Shown here piece after piece: positions 18,964 through 28,700 of a stretch of 64,000 nt of DNA (position 1 is its first letter; every line of letters begins with the position of its first letter). The DNA comes from Euryarchaeota archaeon UBA443 (GTDB lineage: Archaea > Thermoplasmatota > Poseidoniia > Poseidoniales > Poseidoniaceae). The notes beneath the pieces were generated by a model, which was not told the origin of the DNA, did not search any database, and saw nothing but the letters and a program-made list of their open reading frames with translations. A program made the translations under genes and the position numbers. Where the stretch lies: contig DAKS01000039.1 in assembly GCA_002499195.1 (NCBI GenBank), positions 23,766-87,765 of the forward strand, given 5' to 3'.

Positions 18964-20385
18964 ATGCGTGTTATTATTGGGGGGGCCGGGCGAGTTGGTT
19001 CAGAATTGGCTCGGGCAATGCGAGCTGAAACCATGGATGTTGTTTTGATCGATAGTGATTCAAGAGCGGTCAAGAATGCACAATCACTCGATGCTCTGGT
19101 CATTCATGGGGATATTACCTCGCGAGAATCATTGCAAGAAGCTGGAATCGGCGATGCTACTGTATTTGTTGCTGTAACCGATTCAGATGATCGAAATTTG
19201 ATTGCTTGCGCCTTAGCAGAGGATGAATTCAAGCGAAAGAATGGAGTTTCTATCAAGCATAATCTACTTTCAATCGGACGATTTCGTAATCGAGAATACG
19301 TCGATGAACACGAACAAGGACATCTGTCACGTTGGGCTGCAGTAGATTATGCAATCGATCCAGTCGATGGAGCTATCCAACGATTGGCTACTGGTCTAAG
19401 GTCCTCAGCAATCGAAGAAGTCATTCCATTCGGACATGAAGCATATATCATCGAATTGAACGTTACAAAGGATGCTGAACAGGTCATATACCAAACATTG
19501 GCGGAAGCGAGTCTAGGAATTGAAGGTGGATTACCCCTCATCGTTGGTGTGAAGCGAGATGGTGAGCCTAGCACTGTTCCAAGCAAAGATTTCACTTTAA
19601 TGCCAAAAGACCGAATTGCTGTAGCGACTAGCGGACTAGGTTCTTTTAGTCGAATTTTGACTGCATTTGGTCATGAATCCATCGATTTTCCTGCACAACC
19701 TCGAGTTGCGATTATTGGAGCGACCATCGTTGGAAAGAGAATCGCTGAGAATTGGCTTCGTAACGGTGCTTACGTAACTGTTATTGAGCGAAATCTGAAC
19801 ATTGCTAATGACCTTTCAGGTTCAGATATTGGCGCTCATGCGAATTTGGATGTCATCCACGGGGATTTCCTTGATCGGAACATCCTTACTGAAATCGGAA
19901 TCAAAGAACATCATATTGCTATTGCAGCTCTTGAAGACGACCACATCTCCATTGCAGCTGCACTCCTTGCAAGCGATATGGGCGTCACCAGAACAGGACT
20001 CATTCTCCAGGATTCCGATCTCGTAACCGTTACACAACGAATGGGAATTACATTTGCAGTTGATATCAAGCGAGTTGCAGTTGACAACATACTTGCACAC
20101 ATTCACACAAAGGCCTCTGGTGCTTATGCAATTCTTTCCAATATCCCTGATGTAGTCGGCATTAGCCAAACTGTATCGAAGGATTCCAAGTTTGCTGGTA
20201 AGAAGATTGGAAATTCCGGTTTGCCGGATTGGTCTAGAATCGCTTTCATTCAACGTCGAAATACTGCAGGCTTTTGGGAGACACTTCGGCCTGCTCGGGA
20301 GAAAACAATCGTTGAGGGCGACCGTCTCATATTGTTTTGTCGACCAGATCGGGTCGCAGATCTTGAGAAACGATTCAAGGTGTGA
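18964..20385 (+). CDS. trkA: Trk potassium uptake regulatory subunit TrkA
   Basis: 473 residues with two tandem NAD-binding RCK modules. The first opens IIGGAGRVGSELARAM and the second, near residue 245, IIGATIVGKRIAENW; each is followed by a TrkA-C-like segment. It gates the TrkH channel in response to nucleotides. The stop overlaps the possible GTG start of trkH by four bases, so the pair is translationally coupled. Confidence 0.93.
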   Translation: MRVIIGGAGRVGSELARAMRAETMDVVLIDSDSRAVKNAQSLDALVIHGDITSRESLQEAGIGDATVFVAVTDSDDRNLIACALAEDEFKRKNGVSIKHNLLSIGRFRNREYVDEHEQGHLSRWAAVDYAIDPVDGAIQRLATGLRSSAIEEVIPFGHEAYIIELNVTKDAEQVIYQTLAEASLGIEGGLPLIVGVKRDGEPSTVPSKDFTLMPKDRIAVATSGLGSFSRILTAFGHESIDFPAQPRVAIIGATIVGKRIAENWLRNGAYVTVIERNLNIANDLSGSDIGAHANLDVIHGDFLDRNILTEIGIKEHHIAIAALEDDHISIAAALLASDMGVTRTGLILQDSDLVTVTQRMGITFAVDIKRVAVDNILAHIHTKASGAYAILSNIPDVVGISQTVSKDSKFAGKKIGNSGLPDWSRIAFIQRRNTAGFWETLRPAREKTIVEGDRLILFCRPDRVADLEKRFKV

Positions 20386-22028
20386 TCATGCGGTTTGATG
20401 TTCTAAATCTCATTCTTGGCTGGACACTTGTCGCCTTGACAATACCTCTCCTATTGTGTATTGTTGCGACAGGATTCCTCGATAATTGGGAGCTTGCATT
20501 GCGAGCCTTCTCGATTCCTGCGGGTCTTTCCTTGTTCATAGGATCCATGATGTTGAGATTCGGTACGAAACGAAATACCCACATGCGTCTACGGGACAGA
20601 GAAGCCTTTGCAGCAGTCGCATTGGTTTGGCCTCTTGCAGTCTTTATTGGTGCCCTTCCATACTGGCTTGGAGGTATGTTTCATGGCCCATTCACCGATG
20701 GTTCAACATTCGCTGATATTGCCAGAGGTGCTGTGAATTCATGGTTTGAATCCATGTCAGGATTTTCAACCACCGGTGCTACCGTAATTTCAACCTCGAT
20801 GAGTCCAAATTGCTTACCAGGAATGGACTGTATCAACTCTCAGCCACGAGGTCTCCTGTTTTGGAGATCGCTCACACAATGGTTTGGAGGTATGGGAATT
20901 ATCATGTTAGGAATGATGATTCTATCTCGTGTTATCGGTGGTGGAATGGCTCTCGCTCGTGCTGAATTAACCGGTCCTTCACTCTCTCGAATCAAGCCAA
21001 AACTTCAGGAGACTGCCCTAGCTCTTTGGGGTCTATATCTTGCGCTAACACTTCTAGAATTTGGATTGTTGATAACCATTGGTGGCATGGACATGTTTGA
21101 TTCTATAAATCACGCATTGACGACGATGCCGACGGGAGGTTTCTCAACCTATGATGCAAGTATTGGACACTTTGAATCATACACTATCGAATTGATCATT
21201 ATCCTCTTCATGTTTATTGGTGGAATAAATTTCACCCTACTGTGGTTCATACGAGAAGGACAATTTCGTAAAGCAACCCAAGATGAGGAATTCAAAAATT
21301 ACATCGTTTATATCTTAACGACATTCTTGTTCATCACCATCGCTTTGTTAGCAACACGTGATTATACTACCGTGGATTCATTCATCGATTCTCTATTCCA
21401 GGTTGTTTCTATAGGAACCTCAACAGGTTACACATCAACAGATTACATGCAATGGCCGGTAGTAACACATTTGTTCCTCTTTGTTCTAATGATTGTTGGT
21501 GCTTCAGCAGGTAGTACGAGTGGAGGATTGAAACTGTTGAGAATTAACCTCGCATTCAAAGTCGCTATGCGAGAGTTGGTGCGAATCGCTCAGCCTCGTA
21601 AAGTACAAACAATTCGAATGAATGGTGAAGTCGTTGGTAATCAACAATTAGGCCTTATCGTTGGGATGTTGTTTGTATGGATTGGTCTCTTTGCCATATC
21701 TTCGATTTTGCTTGCATTCATAGTTCCAGGTGAAAATTTTGAATCTATTTTGGCTCTTGTAGCCTCTAGCCTTGGAAATACTGGACCGACCATTGGTAAT
21801 TACGGGCCAACTGAAACATGGGCTGGTCTAAATTCTGGGGCGCTCTTGCTAACTTCAATTCTGATGTGGTTTGGACGTCTTGAATTGTTGACTGCTGTCA
21901 TTTTATTGCACCCACATACGTGGCGTTCTGAATCCAAAGACCAAGCGCCAAGAGGTGCACTTGCCCGATTGAAGAGAATGATTTCTCGAGAACCTCATGA
22001 AGAATCAGAACAGGGTCCTTTGGGCTGA
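20382..22028 (+). CDS. trkH: Trk potassium transporter subunit TrkH
   Basis: 548 residues, membrane-spanning throughout. The four pore loops are visible: GFSTTGATV, MPTGGFSTYDA, SIGTSTGYTSTDY and GNTGPTIGNYGP. They form the K+ selectivity filter of TrkH/KtrB proteins. GTG at 20382 overlaps the trkA stop; an ATG at 20388 is the alternative start. The 3' end overlaps the convergent rfcL gene by 24 bases. Confidence 0.95.
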   Translation: MIMRFDVLNLILGWTLVALTIPLLLCIVATGFLDNWELALRAFSIPAGLSLFIGSMMLRFGTKRNTHMRLRDREAFAAVALVWPLAVFIGALPYWLGGMFHGPFTDGSTFADIARGAVNSWFESMSGFSTTGATVISTSMSPNCLPGMDCINSQPRGLLFWRSLTQWFGGMGIIMLGMMILSRVIGGGMALARAELTGPSLSRIKPKLQETALALWGLYLALTLLEFGLLITIGGMDMFDSINHALTTMPTGGFSTYDASIGHFESYTIELIIILFMFIGGINFTLLWFIREGQFRKATQDEEFKNYIVYILTTFLFITIALLATRDYTTVDSFIDSLFQVVSIGTSTGYTSTDYMQWPVVTHLFLFVLMIVGASAGSTSGGLKLLRINLAFKVAMRELVRIAQPRKVQTIRMNGEVVGNQQLGLIVGMLFVWIGLFAISSILLAFIVPGENFESILALVASSLGNTGPTIGNYGPTETWAGLNSGALLLTSILMWFGRLELLTAVILLHPHTWRSESKDQAPRGALARLKRMISREPHEESEQGPLG

Positions 22029-23519
22029 ATCACGTTTTGGTTCTGACTCAGGATCAGGTTCGATTACAGTTTCTTCATGCAATACTTCCAAAACGGAATC
22101 AATAACAGGATCTTTCCATTTCTCTTCCGCCTGTTCATAGGCTTGAATCAAGGCTTTCGTCGATTTTCGTGAAACTGGTAAATTACAAAGAGCAACATGT
22201 TCATCAGCACTCAGACCAAGTGCAAGTGAAATTTCAAACCGATTAGGATCACCAAACACAGGATTTTCTTGATGAAGAACACTCAATAAAGGCATAAATT
22301 CACGTCGAACGGTTGAACGACTCGTCTTTGATACATCAGCAAGATGATCAATGATTGCAGGTCGAGCCCATGAACCTGAACGTCTCAAATAATTTGGATA
22401 ACTTGTATAGATTCGATTCGGAAGAGTCGCTCCATTAGCTACACTTGCTGATAAAGAGGACAAATGCAGCGTCCAATATGATGAATGATGTGCTAGGTTA
22501 CGATATCGACTCTCAACTGAGCGATCAGCGAGAAGTAGGGTCTTTGCGGCTCGACGCATCGCAACCACATCGAACAAGGAAGAGTTGTTCCAATGAACCC
22601 AATTCATCAAGTCAGAAGGCTGTTTATCGATGCTACGACCTATTGCAACTGCGTCTGTAGCAAAGTCTGCTCTGTAAAGAGACTCCATACCTGGAAAAAC
22701 CTCGGTGGTCATATCGCGAACACCTGCCTCAAGATGTTGGCTTACCAACTCAGGAACTAACTTCTCGATACCGCCTGAGGCTAGGACCTGCAAATCACGA
22801 ACCAATGCTCGAAGATCGCCATGATTTCCATCGACAAGAACATCGATTGCTTCGTTTGTGTAATCGATTGCTTCCTCTCGAAGTACACGTCTGGCAATTC
22901 GCCTCAAAGCTTCATCGGAAACGCGTTCAAATGTCACCGTAATCAAATGTCGACTAAATCGATCCTTTGTATTGCGCCAAGTGGATGAACGACCCCAAAG
23001 CCCCATGATGTCATTGCATGCAAGAATGACCGGTTGTTTGGTGGCCTCTAGAAGCCTCAGTAATTCTGCTTTACCACCAGAATCTCCAGAAAGTGTTGTC
23101 GCTTCATCACCTTCTATTCCTTTCCTTATACGGTCTTCACTTACCGCTCGAAGCCCACCACCGATGTGATCTACTTCATCCAACAAAATCAATGTCCGTT
23201 GTTGTGGTTTTGTCGGATCATGAAACAGGGACCTGTGTGTTGAGGACTGAGTTGCTGCTTTGCGAATAGCAACAGCATTTCGGGTATCGCTTGCATTGAG
23301 TTCAATAACGGTCCAACCCATATCTTGAGCAATCGCACGTGCAACAGTGGTCTTTCCAACACCGGGTGGACCGACGAGAAGGATTCCTTTTTTCTTGGGT
23401 TGGCCATTGACCCATCCGTCCAACCATTCGCGGATTTTACGACGTTGAATTTCGTTACCCTCGAGTTGATGCTCGGACGTTGGACGATGCCGCTCAGTCC
23501 AATCTGAAGCACCGCTCAT
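22005..23519 (-). CDS. rfcL: Replication factor C large subunit
   Basis: 504 residues. An AAA+ clamp loader with Walker A GPPGVGKTTVARAIA, Walker B LILLDEVDHI, and sensor 1 in ILACND, followed by the collar region. N-terminal WTERHRPTSEHQLEGN is the usual RfcL opening. It loads PCNA with RfcS, which is not in this window. The C-terminus lacks a clear PIP-box. It lies 42 bases downstream of glyS on the same strand and converges on trkH. Confidence 0.94.
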   Translation of the reverse strand: MSGASDWTERHRPTSEHQLEGNEIQRRKIREWLDGWVNGQPKKKGILLVGPPGVGKTTVARAIAQDMGWTVIELNASDTRNAVAIRKAATQSSTHRSLFHDPTKPQQRTLILLDEVDHIGGGLRAVSEDRIRKGIEGDEATTLSGDSGGKAELLRLLEATKQPVILACNDIMGLWGRSSTWRNTKDRFSRHLITVTFERVSDEALRRIARRVLREEAIDYTNEAIDVLVDGNHGDLRALVRDLQVLASGGIEKLVPELVSQHLEAGVRDMTTEVFPGMESLYRADFATDAVAIGRSIDKQPSDLMNWVHWNNSSLFDVVAMRRAAKTLLLADRSVESRYRNLAHHSSYWTLHLSSLSASVANGATLPNRIYTSYPNYLRRSGSWARPAIIDHLADVSKTSRSTVRREFMPLLSVLHQENPVFGDPNRFEISLALGLSADEHVALCNLPVSRKSTKALIQAYEQAEEKWKDPVIDSVLEVLHEETVIEPDPESEPKRDSAQRTLF

Positions 23520-23561
23520 AATTTCACATATTCACGACGGTTCTTGAAGATGTTTCTTCAA

Positions 23562-25229
23562 TCAAAGGAAGGGTAGTTCATCCATAGAAATTCGCGTTTG
23601 CGAGCCATCATCACGATTTCTAATAGTGACTGTTCTATCTTCAACAGATTGATGATCAACAGTAACACAAATCGGCACACCTACTTCATCAGCACGTGCG
23701 TAACGCTTTCCGATTGAACCACTTCCATCATAAAGTGATACAATACCTGCCTTTTGACAACATCGTTGATGTAATTCAAGAGCCAATTCATCCATACCGT
23801 CTTTCTCAAACAGTGGAAGGATTGCAACATCGATAGGTGCAATCGAATCGGCTAGTTTCAGCATACGATACGGTTCACCAGCCTTTTCAGTTTCTTCAAA
23901 GGCGTGATCGATGACATGCCAAAGGATTCTATCGATACCAAAGGCAGGTTCAACAACATGAGGGATAAACCATTCACCAGTCTCTTTGACGGTTTTCTGA
24001 ACACGCTTGACGTGTTCACTCTGAACTGTTACCACACGGCCATCAGAGAGAGTTATATCGGCTGGAAATTCAACAGATGATTCAAACGATTCAACGATAG
24101 TTTTGACTTGTCCCGCATCTGCACGAAATGCTGGTCCTGCAACTCCTCCATCGATGGTCCAACCATCGATTTCAACAATCTTAGGCTCCGAAAATTCTCT
24201 TCGAGCACGAAGTGTCTTTCCTGTGGCCTTTTCGTGAGCTTCAAGATCATAACAACCTCGGTGGGCGATACCAACGCACTCGATCCACCCATACGAACCT
24301 TCGATCTCAGCATCCCAACAATCTGAAGCATAGTGTGCCATCTCATCAGCAGCATGTTGGCGGAATCGTAGTCGTGATGAATCGATGCCAATACCAACCA
24401 GAAAATCATAGGTCTTACCCATGAAATAACCGACTGTAGCGTGACGAATTAATTCCTTTTCAACAGCCTGTGCAAGGGACATTGAATGTAGTGTTCCTTC
24501 ACCATCAACGAGATTGAAAATCTTCGAGGACCATGAAGAGAAATCATGCTCCAGTGGTTCATTAGGATCGATAAAGTACTCCAATTCAGCCATGTTGAAT
24601 TCACGTAATCTAATCATTCCTTGACGTGGCGAGATCTCATTTCTATACCCCTTTCCAACTTGAACTGCTCCGAAGGGAAGACGTTCCCTGAAGTGACGGT
24701 ACAATGCAGGGAAGGAAGTAAACATCCCTTGTGCAGTTTCAGGACGCATAAAACCTTCAGAACCCTGGCCTATAGTCGTTGAAAACATCAAATTTTGTGC
24801 AATAATTTCACTCCAATCTCGTGAAGAGCATGATGGACATTCAGGATTTACTTCCTCCAGAAGTGATTGTAGTTCAGCCTTCGCAAGCGCATCCGGATTC
24901 GGATGATAGCCTTCCAAAAGCGTGTCAGCTCGACTAGCTTCATCGCACTGTCCACACACCGTCATAAAGTCAGAAAATTCACCTACGTGCCCACTTGCTT
25001 CAAGAACTTCATACGGAGTAACTGTAGGACATGATATCTCAACCACATTTCCGAGGGAAAGCCAATGGTCGAGCCAAACTTGATTCAGTCGAGATCGAAG
25101 TCTGCCTCCTACCGGACCGAAATCATACAATCCCTTTGCACCACCGTACAAATCAAAAGCAGGAAGAATAATGCCGCGCTGACGCAACATTCCTTGCAAC
25201 CGTTCTAGGCGTGCATCATCCTTGGACAA
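23562..25229 (-). CDS. glyS: Glycyl-tRNA synthetase, archaeal/eukaryotic type
   Basis: 555 residues, class II alpha2 type. The N-terminal RGIILPAFDLYGGAKGLYDF, motif 2 region YRNEISPRQGMIRLREFNMA and the motif 3 region FGIDRILWHVIDHAFEE are all present. A short Cys-containing insertion (CGQCDEAS near 91, then CPSCSS) may bind zinc. It charges tRNA-Gly. It is the first gene of a glyS-rfcL pair. Confidence 0.95.
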   Translation of the reverse strand: MSKDDARLERLQGMLRQRGIILPAFDLYGGAKGLYDFGPVGGRLRSRLNQVWLDHWLSLGNVVEISCPTVTPYEVLEASGHVGEFSDFMTVCGQCDEASRADTLLEGYHPNPDALAKAELQSLLEEVNPECPSCSSRDWSEIIAQNLMFSTTIGQGSEGFMRPETAQGMFTSFPALYRHFRERLPFGAVQVGKGYRNEISPRQGMIRLREFNMAELEYFIDPNEPLEHDFSSWSSKIFNLVDGEGTLHSMSLAQAVEKELIRHATVGYFMGKTYDFLVGIGIDSSRLRFRQHAADEMAHYASDCWDAEIEGSYGWIECVGIAHRGCYDLEAHEKATGKTLRARREFSEPKIVEIDGWTIDGGVAGPAFRADAGQVKTIVESFESSVEFPADITLSDGRVVTVQSEHVKRVQKTVKETGEWFIPHVVEPAFGIDRILWHVIDHAFEETEKAGEPYRMLKLADSIAPIDVAILPLFEKDGMDELALELHQRCCQKAGIVSLYDGSGSIGKRYARADEVGVPICVTVDHQSVEDRTVTIRNRDDGSQTRISMDELPFL

Positions 25230-25324
25230 GAAATCCCCTCATCCTATGCTGATGGAGATGGCATTTCAACTTGACCACAGGATGAAAGGCTTGGATTCAA
25301 AAACCAGAGCACCTAGGGATTCCC

Positions 25325-25639
25325 ATGGGACAATCCATGGTGGCCATAACTGAAGCGGATTGTACCGGTTGTGATTTGTGCATACCTCACTGTCCTTTTG
25401 AGGCCCTACTACCACTCGCAACAAACCCTCATGGTCGTGATCACAAGAAACGCCCAGTTGTGGTACTTACCACGCAATGTGTTGGTTGTCTTTCTTGCAT
25501 AGGTTCTTGTCCAACCAAGGCACTTCATGAAATTCTTATGCCACCAATTTCAAACACATCCCCTCTCCTCATATCAAGTGAGGAACCAGATACTGAAACC
25601 GTTCCACGATGGGGAAAGAAAGGTCTCGGTTGGGCCTAA
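25325..25639 (+). CDS. 2[4Fe-4S] ferredoxin
   Basis: 104 residues with two complete cluster motifs, CTGCDLCIPHCP and CVGCLSCIGSCP, separated by about 35 residues, and a C-terminal extension of about 40 residues with no cysteines. It should carry low-potential electrons between oxidoreductases in the cytoplasm; the partner is unknown. It lies between divergent glyS and the downstream helicase. Confidence 0.88.
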   Translation: MGQSMVAITEADCTGCDLCIPHCPFEALLPLATNPHGRDHKKRPVVVLTTQCVGCLSCIGSCPTKALHEILMPPISNTSPLLISSEEPDTETVPRWGKKGLGWA

Positions 25640-25705
25640 GGTAAAAACGAAACACTCATATGTGTCATACCTTGCCTCCACACCACTGAGATTGGTGAAA
25701 AAAAA

Positions 25706-28700
25706 ATGCCTGAGATAACATATCTCGAACATCCGACAGATACGGATGCTTTAATGGAGAAATTATGTCCACCAGTTCGCAATTGGTTCAAGGAAAAGTT
25801 TCCTGACTTTACCCGTCCACAAAAACTCGCAATTCCAACGATTATGGATGGAGGCCACCTTCTTCTTTGTTCCCCCACAGGTTCGGGTAAGACACTTACA
25901 GCATTTCTTACGATTATCGATCAATTGGTTCGCAAAGCACTGAATGGAAAATTGGAAAACAGAATTCATTGCGTTTACATTTCTCCAATCAAAGCACTTG
26001 CCAACGACATCCAGAAAAACCTCATCGGGCCACTTACAGAGATTTCAGAACGATTTTTGCCAGACCGTGCACAGGAGATCAAAGTCGGTTTACGTACAGG
26101 AGATACACCTCAATCTGAACGTCAAAAGATGTTGCGAAAACCCCCCCACATCCTGATCACGACACCTGAGAGCCTTGCGATTGCGATTACATCGCCAAGA
26201 TTTCAGCCCATCATCAGCGATGTTGAATACATGATTATCGATGAGTTACACTCCCTAGTGTCATCCAAGCGTGGAGTCCATCTAGCACTTACACTTGCTT
26301 ACTTGGACACACTCCTTGAACGCCCTGTACAAAGAATTGGAATTTCAGCGACAATGGAGCCATTGGAAACAGTTGCGGAATATTTGGTTGCTAGTGATGA
26401 TCGTGAATCACGCGGGGATGGACAGAAGGTTCATATCGCGAAGGTTTCAGGTTCAAGAGAACTCGATTTGGACATTTTACTCCCTCATACAAAATTTAGT
26501 GATTTGCCTGTATTGAAAATATTAGATGAGAACATTAGCGTTATCGCTGACCTCATCTCAGCACATACGACAACACTTGTTTTTGCAAACACGAGAAAGA
26601 TGACAGAAACGTTGGTTCAGCGGCTCAAACGGCCTGAGTTTGGTCTCGGAGAACTTGTTGCTGGCCATCACGGTTCGATGGACAAAAAGATTCGGCTCAA
26701 TGTTGAGCAGAAATTGAAAAAAGGGCACTTGCGTGCAGTTGTAACCTCTTCTTCCCTTGAAATGGGTATCGATATCGGTACTGTAGATATGGTGATTCAA
26801 CTCGGTTCTCCTGGAGATATCGCAACAGCATTGCAAAGAATCGGCCGTGCTGGCCATCATGTAGGAGGTATTCCTCGTGCACGGTTCTTACCATCGAGTG
26901 TTGACGATTTGATTGAACTGGCTGCCCTACAAGCAGCGATTCAATCAGGAGAAATGGATCGGCTTGATTTCCCAGAAAATTGTCTTGACGTCGTTGCACA
27001 GTTCCTAATCGGTCTGGTAATCATAAACGAAATAGATATCGATGAGGCTTTCGAAATAGTATCCAGTGCGTGGAATTATCGTAATTTTGAGTATGATGAT
27101 TTCATTGAAGTCCTGGATATGCTTGAGGAGGAACGCCGTGTTTGGATTGATTGGGAAGATAATACCTATGGAAAACGTGGTTACTCTCGGATGATCTACT
27201 ACACAAATATTGGAACTATCGCCCCTGATAATTCATATCTTGTATTCAATGCGGAAGGATCTATTCTTGGACAACTTTCTGGCTCCTTCGTTTCTAATCT
27301 TCGAGGCGGGGACGTCATTTTGCTAGGAGGTTCTACATATCGAGTTACAAACATCCAAGGAACAAGGGTCAATGTATCCAGCGTTACAGGATATAGGCCA
27401 ACCGTTCCATCATGGTCTGGTGAGGCCCGTTCAAGAAGTCGCGAGTTGTCTTCATCCCTCCTATCACTCATTCGACATTGTATGATTTCACTTCGACGAG
27501 AACAAGACCCGCGTTTGGTTCTTAGAGATGCTTACGGGCTGTCAAATGCAGTCTCAAATGCGATTGCTAGACACTTGGAGGAACACACCATCGATTCATT
27601 CCAAGTTCCTGAACCAAATCGAATTCTTATCGAACAAATCATCGGCACAGGTCATCCTGCTTATCTGATTACGACCTGCCGTGGTCGTGCGTTCAACACA
27701 GCTCTAGGATACTTTATGGCAGGTATTGCAGAATCATCAGGTATCAGTGTAATTGAATTATCATTTGATGAAAATGGACTGCTTATTCGAACCGCTCAGG
27801 AAGTTGATCCAGCACAACTCTACGAAGCGTTTCGTTCAAACAATCACATCGAAGTTATCGAACGCTACATCATCAACACACAGATTTTCGCCAAGCGATT
27901 TAGAGAGGTTGCAGGTCGTTCAATGATTATTCCAAAGCGCGTTGGAGCAGAAGAGATAAGCCCGCAACAATTCCAGCAAAAGGCCGAAGCACTTCTAACT
28001 AGACATCGTACAATGGAAGGTTCCTTATTGATGAGAGAAGCAAAAAATGAGGTCTTGTTTGGTGATATTGATGTCTTTGGATTAAATCAATTCTTAGAAT
28101 CCTGTATCGAAGGTGATGCTCGAATTGTTCACACAAAGGTGACGATTCCATCACGCCTTGGAATGAGTCTCTACATGTCCGCATTTGAAGACTTGATGTC
28201 GATGAAAACGCGCGCATTCCTTGTCAAGGACATCGATCCTGAAGTCCTTCGTCGATTGATGGGAACACGTAGTCTTGCTACGGAAATGACCTCCGAACAA
28301 CTCGACAAATATTACAGCGATAAAGCCCCTATACCTGATTCTCCAGAATCGCTCTACGAATTGATGCAGCATGGAGGAGGACTAGATCGAGAGTTCAACA
28401 ACCCTCTTTATAGAAACAAACTCGATGGAATTGATTTGAATTTGATTAGAACTTGGGTAGAGACTCTCTGTCAAAGTGGAAAAATCACCAAAGTCAATGG
28501 GACCGGTGAACCGGATATCGACGGGAAATGGTTCAATCCATTCATGGCGGAAATACACGGCACTTTGGCTTGTCTTGCCACCAGTGATTCCAGTTCAATT
28601 ATTGATCTAAGAGATTATGATACCAAGGACATGTCCTTTGAAATCGCTATTGAATTTGATGGTACAACACCAACCAAATGGAAAACTATCCCTGTGGGAG